Below, in pieces: positions 38,601 through 50,600 of a stretch of 64,000 nucleotides of DNA. This DNA comes from Trichobilharzia szidati (lineage: Eukaryota; Platyhelminthes; Trematoda; Strigeidida; Schistosomatidae). Each line of letters starts with the position of its first letter. Position 1 is the stretch's first letter. The notes under the pieces were generated by a model that did no database searches, was not told the DNA's origin, and was given only the letters and a program-made list of their open reading frames with translations. The DNA lies in contig OX235274.1 in the NCBI GenBank assembly GCA_944472155.2, positions 33,664,052-33,728,051 of the forward strand. The letters are read 5' to 3'. The translations under genes were made by a program, and so were the position numbers.

Positions 38601-41600
38601 ACCTCCTTTACTACTTTGAAAGCACATAAATTGATGGTAATTCCATCTAAAAATTGTAATGCTTACATTTCGGATGTGTCAGTTGTTTTATAATATTTCC
38701 TCTACTACCATTCAAACATTGAAGTATGTTATTATCATTCTTTTTCATAGCCACTGTAAATTCAAGTAGTTTGCAGCTGATGAGAACCTGTGAAATAGGA
38801 CGATATCATTTTAGTACTGCAGGTTTGGTCTTAGTTTTTTCAAAAGAATGGTTACTGAACAAAGAATATTCTTTTCGATAACTTCATCAGCGGGTTATAC
38901 AGTTATATATACATTATAGTGAATGAATTAGTGTTATTAACAACATTACTGTTGTTTAAATAACATCGAATCAATAATAATGGTATCAATGGATTTCAGT
39001 TCGATAGCATCAACATAACCATACACTGAATATCAGACAGAGAAATTAGGGAAGATAATAATACAAATTCATGAATTTATAGTCTCCACTGAAACCGGCC
39101 AGGGCAGTAGTAGTGGCTAGCTGGACTTGCTTCTTTTGCACACAAAGCACCGGTTTTTTCAGGTGAATCCCGATAGCCTCTGCTGTTTGGAGTATGCGGT
39201 ACCTGGATGTTTTTGGCAATTTATTTGGTACCCGGTAGATGATAGACAAGGATTCTTCAATGCTGGCTTTGTGGCCGGCCGGTTTGGACTAGATGGTCTT
39301 GATTTACCGAAATTTATCAAGGGAACCGAGTGTATCAATAGACTTGATTATGTCAGCTGTAAATTGAAGGTCTAGATTGTCTTCTTAGCAATTATGCAAA
39401 TGTAACATGTAAATGTTTTGCATTTTTTAATTGTTATTGCATGTTAAGAAGATTATCTGTAGGGTTCTGTAATTACTTGTCGCATGTTTGCTTCATAAAA
39501 AGGTTATAATAAGAAGAATTGACGACAAAGTTCAACAGCCGCCATCAAGTACCCCTGAATATATATATTTATCATAAATATAATCAGAGTACGCATAAGT
39601 TGTTATACGAGTTGTGTATTAACAAATTTGGTGTTTAAATCCTGTCATGAATAAAATAAAACAACTATTAGTTAAACAGAGAAACGTTAAAGTATCCTTA
39701 CTATATAGTAATTGTAAATGTAACTTGGCTTGATTTCTTGTGACTGTTCTACTACTTTTCCTGAGGCACCGACATATCTTGTCTAATTTTAATGTTCTTT
39801 ACTTTGTAGTAGTTTTAAACAATCTTTTGGTGTCAATATGTCTGGTTTACAACCCTGCTGCTGCTATTTCTGCTTCTTCGTCTGCTAGAACATTTCAGTG
39901 TTCTGTTCCTGCTGCTTCACAAGCTGGTGTCTACACCTTAAGTAGTAATCAATCAGAGTCAACTGACAAGCTGCCGGTCTCCAGTTTCCAACAGGCTCAG
40001 CATGTTCAATACCTTCCTTTCAGTAACCCTTCTGTATCTCATTCCTCTTCGAGTACTGTGTCTATCGCACCGGCGCCTGTAAATCATATCAGACTAATTC
40101 GACCCAATGTATCGCAATCAACTACTACTACAGGCGGGATTATCAAAGTTGTGAACGCGCCTTCATCTGACACACCAGTTCGAATAATTTGTTTAATGGA
40201 TCAAAATACTTCTAAGCCTACACCGAATGTTATTATGCAATCGGGAAATCCGTCGAATACTGATAAGTTAAACGAAAATATAGCTCATGCGTCACATGAA
40301 AATCTTGCAATGTCATCAGAATCACCAACGTATCCTGTATCTACATCTGGTACGCAAATGTTATCACCTCAGAGATTAGTATCTATCCCTTCTGAATCGG
40401 TAAGTATACATTTATATATATTTGGGTGATGGTGACTTGCAGTGAAATCCACGATGCACATTTCATCCTATTTATTTAGGACTCGTCAGCCGGGTGTACC
40501 TGCATTCCTCAGTGAGTCGTGGTGTTCCCACTGAGGCTCGAACGCAGCCAGTACCCATCATTTCAAACGCCAAAGCGTTATCCACTGGACTACTTGGGTC
40601 CCGAGAGCCACCTTTTGTGCAATGGGTGTCAGTTATTATTTGTTTTTGACTCAATTTCGATTCTCCCGTTGGTTGGGTTAAAAATAATTCGTTGTCTTTA
40701 TAAATGTGAATAAAGTAAGGAAATGATCAAAGTGGCTACTCTCTGACATTGATCTTTCAGTCTCTGTCATCTGCTGATTCTAACAGCATACAACACTTTT
40801 GCTTAGAATCAATCTTTAAGTTATAGTCACCTCCGTACTGAAGATCTGGATGGCTAGAAAGCACTAGCAACAAGGAACTCTGAGAACGAACCAACCAACA
40901 ACTTATGGCCAAACAAATATGCCGAGGAAATCTCTGGGTGACGTCGCGCACCAGGCCCTCAAGTGGAACCTGAATGGTGAACGAGTTGGGCGTTTGGAGT
41001 TGTGACACAAAGGAGATAGTGTGTAGGAGGAGATGAAAGCTTATGGGCATTCGTGAAGCCAGCTGTGCGTCGGTGGCACAGAGGTTAGGACTCGCCGACT
41101 ATGCTCATGATCCGGGGTTCGATCCCCTGCCGACGCACACCTGATATCAATGGTTGGTCTGCAAAAATTGGGCTACCGATATCGCATGCTGAAAATTCCA
41201 TACTTGTACAAAAAATACGGTGTGGAATCAAGCTGTAATAAAAAAATAAAATAAAGACGACTGCAGTGAACAGGATGAGGTGGAGAAATACTGCCGAGGC
41301 CCCTACATTCCTCTGGGAACCTAAGGAAATAATAATAATTTATCAGAAACATTAGCTCTTGATGTGGAGTTTTTTCCTGGGATATACTTCGGAAATCGAA
41401 ATTCACATGTCAAGTTCTGTAGTGGTTATCACGACTGATCACAGTTCTTCACACTTAGAATTATATAAATAAAGATATTTCCTGATTGTTCATGATTGTT
41501 GTGCAAGAGCGTATTTTTTTGTACGGCATTTACATAAATTATGTACAATTATATCTGACGAAATAGCTGGAACTGTTCATAATTAACTGAGTTCCAATGT

Positions 41601-44600
41601 TGAACAACTGTACAGCATACAAAGGTAGTGAAAAGAGAGAGAGAAAAGAAATTCAAAAGTACTATAACGAACAGAAATGTGAGGGAGGAAGAATAGTAAC
41701 ATGGAAACACTCAGGAGTTTAATGGTTATGGTAGTGAATATGGAGTGAATAATTCTTTCCTATTGAGAATGATTTTGAGTCATTTGGAAATCACCAGCAG
41801 TCTTAATTCATTGGTTGTTAATATTCCGAGAACGCTTACCTGGTGGTGGTGGTGCGTTGGTGGTATAGGAGGCTCGCCGACCATGCACATGGTCTGGGGT
41901 TCGATTCCCGGCCGACGCACTCCTTTACCTCGTTGAGCCAGAAATAATGGTGCTAAAGAGGAAAGGTTGGGCATGAGGCTAGCAACCCCATCCTATAAAA
42001 TAAACACTGATACAGAAATTTCAAGCCACTAGCTTGAAGCCCTATGTTCCACTAGGGAACGTGAAGGAAAACAAAAAACCTGGTGGTCTACACTTCCCTA
42101 CATGGCTTGAACAAACTCTCAAAGACTTCATGGACTGATGGTGGGTTTTGTTTTGATCACCCCTAACTCTTTTCCAACCCAACTTTGTATCAGCTAACAT
42201 TGTTGGATGAGGAAGGTGGTTGTTTGGCGTGCATACCACGTGTCCTAGCCATCTCAATCGATGTAGCTTGGTAACCTCATCGATTGGCTAGCCTTCCTTA
42301 CGTAGCACTCTACGCGAAATCTCAATATTGCTCACCAAATTGTGCCACTTAACTCGGTAGATAGAACGCAGACATTTATGGTCGAAGACAACAGGCCCTT
42401 TCATATATCTTGACTTTTAATGTCCGTGCTCCACAAATAAATTATTAATGGACTTCAACCTTTGTCTATCCTGGATTATTTGGTCGATTAAGCAGTGATT
42501 GGTTATTAGTGTCTTATTTATCTCGTATAGTAATAATAATAATAATTAATAATAATAATAGTGTAACGACGGAAGATAAGGGCCAGGCAACAGACATTTA
42601 TAGATTTTTATGTACATTATTATTCGTTATTGTTAGCAGAGAAGCAACGTCTTCTGATTGGTTGTTTTCCTGCTGAAGGTTATTCTGTCGTCTCTTTGTG
42701 GCCGTTTCTTAGTCCGTTGATATATCTGCGAATCGTACTTGCACACGTTATGTCTGCTGTGATTGGTTGGTTAGTTCATTGAGGTTAGGTTTTGTTCTTG
42801 TTTTCTCTCCTGACCCCAATTCGAGACGTAAACACTGATGTTAATTGTTGCATACAATTTTGGCTTGTAGACGGCTCTCACCACAATAGTGTCTAATATT
42901 TTATTATTACCAACCATGTTAGTTGTAATGTGACTACACAGAGATTGTGCGTCGGTGGCACAGCGGTAGCGTGCTCGCCGACCATGCCCCATATGGTCCG
43001 GAGTTCGATTCCTGACCGACAACGCACTCCTTTACCTCGCTAAGCCAGTAATAAGACTGGTAAAGAGGGAAGGTTGGGCATGAGGCTAGCAACCCTATCC
43101 TGTAAAAATAATCACCACTGCTACAGAAACTTCAAGACTCTAGCTTGAAGCCCTATGTTCCACTGGGAACGTAAAGGAATAAAAATACACGGAGATTGGG
43201 AAATAGTATTATTGCATAATATTTAGCTTCTGAGCACTTCATTTAAATTTATTTTCAAAAAAACTTTCAACTCTTGATATATATTATATGAATATGCTAT
43301 TCCCTTAATTTGACTTCGTTTTTATTTCAGTCCCCAGTTAAAGTTATCAATAGTCCTGTCCAACCTATACGTCCTCGTTCGGATACTACAACTGGTTCAT
43401 TGGTGTGTATTGCTCCTCGTCCACCGCGTATAATCCAGTTAACATCAGCTAATAGTATGTTTGAAAATACAGTCACTACTCAACCAATTTTGAGTTCACC
43501 AGGTGCTGCTAATCGAATGTACCTATCAACACCGGCGTATCCTGCACAACAACAGCAGCAGCAGCAGCAACAACAACAACAACAAGTAGCATCTGTTGGT
43601 GTCATAAGACCATCGAACTCTACAATTGTAATTGATGGAAGACCTATAGTATTTGCGTCGCCTGCAACTCGTTTAACATCACCACCAGCTGTTCCAGCTT
43701 TACGACCTCAACCAGTCCAACGGATTAGTGTGGTAGCGTCGAGACCAACAGTACAAGTGGGTTGATAATTAAAAATTTATATATAATATATTCTAAATGA
43801 AATCATTATCATGACCATGACAGTGTGCATATTTAGTGATGTTTGTTAAATTAGTCTCTTCTGTCATAAAGTCTTTGTTATTTTTTATGAAGTTGTATTG
43901 TTACTCTTCCTATACTTTTTAAATGTTTACTCCCTTGCGTTCCGAGTAGAACATAGGATTTCAAGCTACAACTTTGAAATTTCTAGTAGTACTGGGGTTG
44001 TCAGCCTCACACCCAATTTTCCCTCTTTACCAGGGCTAAGGAGTGAGGTTTAGGAGTGCGTCGTTAGCCGGGGGATCGAAACCCCTGCAACAGTAAAGAA
44101 TAGACCTTGAGCGCCAACCAATCAGATCGCTCAGTATTACAAATGGACGCTTCTCCTAATCTTTGTCGTAAGTTTCATCCTGACTCAGGGTTAAGGTTGT
44201 GGTAGGATTAAAGTGGGGTGAAACTTGCAACGAAGATTAGGATTGATATTGGATGGTTGGAGGCAATCGACTAGAAGACACCACTCTGACCTGGGTTTGG
44301 TGCTAGTTGACAGTCGTCAGCAAGGCATATCTGCAACCTTGAAGGTACTCATGTCCCTTCTGAGGTTCGGACCTGCATCACCCAGTGCTGCACTCAGAGA
44401 CTTTACCACTGAGCTATTCGGGCTCGCGATTGACCTCCTGTAGGATTGTATTTGATTAGGGTTGGAGTGAAACCTGTAACGAAGATTATGATCTAAAGGG
44501 TTGGTTCAGGGCCATTTGGCTGTGGTGTCTATTCTTTGCTGTCACCGTGAATTCCTGACCACGTGAGGCGGGACTGACTGACTTGTTTCGACGTAGGACT

Positions 44601-47600
44601 TTGCATAGATTGTGCTTCAGTTCGAGTTGCCACACCCCATTTAGCACACAAAGCAAGAGAAGAGAGTAATGGAAGATAATAAGCAAAGATACGAGGCAAA
44701 ACGAATAGTAGTATGGAAGAACAATATAATTTTGTCGGGTATTACAAATCATGAATAGTAAGTGTGTCTGTGCTGTCACTGAGAACGATTTTAAGCCATT
44801 TCACCGACTGTCTGCAGCCATTAGTTCTTACCGTCCTGAGGATCCCAACCAGGAAGTCTGTACCTTCCTACGTGGTTGGCTTAAACTAACTGTCGTGTAT
44901 TTCACTGACTGATGAAGCCATGTTTCCGTTTGACCACCAGTGGCTGTTTCCAACCTGATCCTATGTCAGCCAACATTGCCCGTCGAGGAAGGCGATGGCC
45001 AGGCACGCGTAACACATGTTCAATAGGTGTCACTTGACAACTTTGTTGATTGATTTCCCCTCCTTACCGATAGCTCACCTCTATATTACTTATCCTATTA
45101 TACGATCTATCACACACGAGAGATAGGACGCAGACACCTATGACCAAAAACAGCTAGCCAACCTTTTCGTATCTTCCACTTCCAATGGCCATGTATCACA
45201 GTCATAAAGGAGGAGAGAGTGAACTGCTGGTTGATAGCCAGGCGGATATCACGTCTATGCCAGAGACTGCGTAAGTTGGCAAACTTACGTGGCGCCGGGT
45301 CCAGGGTGCTCAAGAATGCTGTGACCGTGGGTGGAGGCTCACCATTGCACCTCGGTGGGTTGAAACTTGCGATGGACCCTAATCAGGTGCGCTCAGGCGT
45401 GTAGTTTTTGTCAGTGGGAAGGCCTCACGGTCCTCCCTTTAAATATAAACAAAGCTTATCTTATCTGCGTCGGTGGCACAGCGGTTGGGACTCTTGCCGA
45501 CCATGCACATGGTCCGGGGTTCGATCTCCTGCCGGCGCACACCTGTTATCAATGGTCGGCCTGCAAAATTTGGGCTACCGATATCACATGCTGAAAATTC
45601 CATACTTGCACCAAAAATACTATATGGTTTTAAGCTATAATCAAAAATAAATAAAAAAATAAAAATAATTATGCCAAACAAGCTTTCTGTATTCGTGTTG
45701 AGATTTCGTCCGCAGTCAACCCGATGGCGTTAGTTGATGCAACTCACCAAATAAGTGAAGTCGTCAACACGCTCTACTACTTCACTCCGTATCTCTAAGT
45801 TAGGAGTCAATGCAGTTCAGTACTGTAGCATCATCTTACATTTGACGGGAGCTAGTCGCTTTCCAGACATTCGAAGATTGCTGCTCATGGTGTTCAGAAA
45901 ACTCTGTATTTTGTCAGCGTCTTCACCTAGAAGTACTATATCATCTGCATATTCTACGTCAACGAGATTATTCCCTGGTAGCAAGTCAATCCCTGAGTCG
46001 TGAGGCGTTGTTGGCAAGTATTCTACCTGTCAATCACCGACTCACGCCCTTCATTGGTGCGACCTAGCAAAAAGTGTTCCTACAAAATATTAAAATTATC
46101 AGCTTACCTTCCCTAATACTAACTCGTCTCAAGCAGATTGCACAACGATGGACATATCCATCAATCGACGTGCTAAAGCTTTTTAAACTCATGACACCAC
46201 CACATGAACAAATCCTCTCCTTCGTAAGCAACCCAAAATCCAGGCAATACTGCAAGCGTAAGTTCATTAGAGCACGCATTTGATACGAATTAGGCGCCAT
46301 ACAACGTTGAACTCACGTGCATGAACCTCATTGGACGATTTGAGGTCGTTCGCTGATTGGTAGTTAGTGGTGCTTAAAGTTTAACTTGGTCATACATGTT
46401 AGTGCTAACCGTACCAGTGTTCATCAGATACATTTTATTGCATAATAGGTAGCGTTTATTAGTGACTGACACCATATTTTAGAGAACGATCAAAATTCAG
46501 GGAGTACTGGACAGAGCTTAGTTTTCAACTGGTTACATTGATCAATACTACCGTTATTTTATGGCATTCCTCATCGTTTCGTTAGTTCACGTGTCGACAC
46601 AGTAGTAGTATATCTTCTTAGACTTTATCATCTACACAACTTATAAATAAATAAATCAATACAAACTAGTTCTAACGTCACTTAGTGCTGCTAGTGAGAA
46701 TACTATTATCCCTTGTAAATCACGTGTTTGGTTAGACATAGTTTTTTTTCTCGTTATGTTACAACATTGTATAGCAAGCATACTCTTGGTTCAGTAATCA
46801 ATCGATATCAAATTCGAATGCCTAAAAGTCCAAGCGTTTATTATTTACAGAGTATGTAGATAGAGAGCGGAGGAGATATGCAAGTAATACAGGTTATGTG
46901 ATGATGAATTGGAGGCTGGTTTATCAATAAATTTGTGGTAAACGCATATTTGATAGGCCCAGTACGGATATGCAATATCATCAAACGAAATCAAAATAAT
47001 AAAAGATTACTTGAATGGAGCACACAGTTAGTGAGGACGGTGTGTGTGTGGTAGAGTTTGATCCGTTAGCCACAAATTTAGTAATATAATCCATAAGTCC
47101 ACGCTTCCGTATACAATCCAGTGATTTTTCTCCACTGTAAATTTGCCATTCTGGTTGCTGATTGTTCTTTGGAACGAGGATGTGATTTTTTCCTGTAAAT
47201 TTCCAAATAGGCATATTCAACGCAAACTTCAGTTTGAAGTAAACCTGTTTGGATTCTCCATGGATGATATGATTGGATATGTTGTCGTGATTGGTTGTTA
47301 ATTTGCATCAGTATTGATCATTTTTATTGACTGGGAATTTGATCCTTTGTTTCGTGTGGCTTATTCTTTATCACTCTTTAGTTATCAATTCGATGTCGGT
47401 ATTGTCGTCACATATGATGAAAGTATCATCCATGTATCTTTGGTACAGATGGAAACTGTCGATAGTAGGCCGTAAAATATTATTATCCAAACTAGCCAAG
47501 AAGCAGTCAGCAAGTAAAGGACCCAATGGTGACCCCATTGCCACTCCATCTCTTTGTCTATAAAACGTGTTATTGAACTTGAACTGGACATTTAGAGTGC

Positions 47601-50600
47601 ACCTCAATAGTAGTTCCTTTAAGTAGTGGATCGGAACACATACGTCTACATTATTATCCTCAATGAATTTGCATATAAAGCAGATAGTTTCAGTGAGGGG
47701 AACGTTGGTGAAAAGCGAAGTAACATCCATGGATATCATTTTCTTCCCAGATACCTTAGCATCATTTATTGAGTCGACGAATTCAAACGAATCCGAAACA
47801 CTATGCTTGCAGAGGTTGTTTCTGATAGATAGGAGGATATCTGTGAGCCATTTGGCAGTAGCATGATAAGGGGAATTTGTCATGTCCAAGATTGGACGTA
47901 GTGGCACGTTCTCTTTGTGCACTTTCGGCAGATCACCATTGGGTCCTTTACTTGCTGACTGCTTCTTGGCTAGTTTGGAGAATAATATTTTACGGCCTAC
48001 TATCGACAGTTATTCTTTATCAGTTGATAAATTTGATCTACATTAGCGCCTATTGATCTCTGATTCCTATGTGTACCAGGCTTCTAGGAATTCTCTAGCA
48101 TGTTTAGCCTTTCCACTTTTTTAAAATTCTCCTACATTTTCCCAGTCAAATTGATGTCTACAGTTGTCTGCATCCATTGACAACATGAAAGAATACATGT
48201 TGTGTCTTTTCGAAGCCAGTTTTTATGTTCTTGGATTCGGAGTCGAAGGAGACGCCGCCGCCTCCTTTGACCAACATAGAGTGTTTATCACAATTCATGG
48301 AATTTATTTTGTAGATGGTAATGGTGTCTTGTCTTCTTTTTCTGTTGGGTCTTTTGGTCAGCATACTATTGAATGTAGTGATTATGTTTTTCGTGTGTGT
48401 GCGACTTGTGTGCTACATCTCTTTCTAATGGTTCCAGTATTCTGGTCATTATTTCAGAAATATTCTTTACATATTATAGGATGAATTTGCTTGTGGTTTT
48501 TCAAGATTTCCTCTCGCTGGTAGTTTGATTCGAGTTTAGACATTTTTGTGACGGTAACCATTTTACTTGAAGACAGTTGATAAATATATAATCTTTCCTC
48601 CATTATAAATTATTTAAATTAATCCCAGCGTGTTAAGAAAATCAAAACAAGATCTGTTTTCTGAACGTTTCGCTGTGTAAGCCACAGCTTCTTCAGCAGA
48701 TTTATTCGGATTTTTATTAATCATCAAAATATATAGTCAAAATTTTTTTTACATAAATTGAAGTTAGTTTATTTGAAGATCATTTTTTGTCCATGGACAT
48801 TTGTACCAATAGAAATATGTAAGCAGTCATCACATATATTTGTAATGACTAATGTTAAATTGATGTTGTATATATTAATCTATAGTTGATTTGTAAAGAT
48901 TTGTAAAGTTTATGAGTGTGTGTGTATGTATGTCATTTGTCATATGGAAAGACATCAATTTACATGTGATAAACATGATAATACATTCTTTTAAAAGGTC
49001 ATGGAGGCTCAGAGAGTGTTTGTTCTTGCTCCATTAGAGTTTGCCATATAGAGGTGATAAGTCTATCCCTTCTTTCCTATTCACTGCATTCGATGTGGTT
49101 AAAATGTGCAAGGCTTCAGAGGTCAATCTTTCTTTATGTGAATGAAATCCTCTTCCAAGAATTTCAAAATCAATCTTTCCTCTTCTTTACAGAACTGGAG
49201 TGTTGGAGTGTGTTTTAACTCTTTTGAATAAAGTTTGTACACTGTTTCTTTTGTGTGCTGTTGGATTATTGCTGTTGTTGTTGCTGCTGAGTATTGTAGT
49301 CTGTGTGGGTTAGTTCCCTGTGTTTGTTCTCGTGACCAAGACATCTAAGAAAGTAATTTTGTTATCTGATTCTTCTTCTCCTGTGAATTTAATGTCTCTT
49401 CAAACACCTTGTTGACTAATTTGTAAGTGCATTCTAGGTCATTTCTTCTAGTTATGACAAATATGTCATCTACCACATAACGTATCCTGATTTTTGGTTT
49501 GATTATTTGTAGAATTATCGCTATAGCGGTAAAAATGTAATCGTTTTAAATGACCTTATACAGCTGAGGGTGAGTAAACCTCAATCCTCATCTCGAAATA
49601 CTCTCAAATGGCCACGCGTTCATAGCCCACCTCTGCCATGTAAGTCCTACTCACTGCATTCATGCGATAGGCAGGGGGTGTTCCTCACAAAAGTGAAAAA
49701 AAGATGAATACAAACGTCTGTCGCTTATAATCGGACTGATGGACATCTAGGTCTATCCAGGGGAGCTGTAGAACCCTGATCCTAAAACCAGGAGTGTACA
49801 TATACTCCAGAATCTGAATGGATTAAACCATGAGAACATAACTCCATAGCTCTGCACCACAGACTTATGGATCAGACTTCAGGTAAAAGGCTCGGGACGC
49901 AGGTGACCTCTTAAGACAACCATCTGATTCGGTTTGATCGTCTGGGCAGTATCCTAGCCCTCTCACAAACTATGAGATCTTGTGTGTAGCGTATCTCTTG
50001 GTTGTGTTCCATCATTATTCTCCTCTTGGTTCCTTTTTGTGTGTGTTTATTTTGTTAATCAACTAGTCTGTAGTGAGCTGCTTGACTTTTATGTTTCCCC
50101 ATGCGCTAATTAATTTCAATTGTTCCTACTTTGTTTTTTTCATATCCAGTATTACGTAACTTTTTATCTGCTTTGTTTAATCTAGTCACCAACGAATCAA
50201 ACCTATGTCCAAATATTACCACGGCCTACAGTGACTACAACTCAAGCCAGACCAACCAGTGTAGCTGTATTGAAACCATTGAATCCAAGCAAAGTTCCTA
50301 TGGATTCCACAGATTTGACATCATCATCGTCAACATCATCATCATCATCAACGCAAATTACTCCTACCACCCGTCAAGTTATAGTATCGAATGCCTATAA
50401 CAACATTATTAATAATAATAACAATAATGTATCAAATCCATGTACCATAGCTCCTGCATCTATTATAACCAGTCTTTCAAATTATAATTCAAATCAACTT
50501 ACTTCAGGTGTTATAGTTTCACACGGAGGAGGAGCAGGAGTAGGAGGAGGAGGAGGAGGAGACGTTGTACAATCTTCTCAACCGCCTTCAACGCCTATTG

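Noticed and set aside
39810..39888. Earlier acceptor (TTTACTTTGTAG) for NELF-A exon 4
   Set aside because: The phase left by exon 3 would lead to a stop after about 25 codons (TGC TAG at 39884-39888); the acceptor at 39888 keeps the frame.
48239..48300. Gene on the minus strand with GGGG and Ser/Pro segment (48158-48364)
   Set aside because: It is a frame-shifted piece of the degenerate Penelope endonuclease region.
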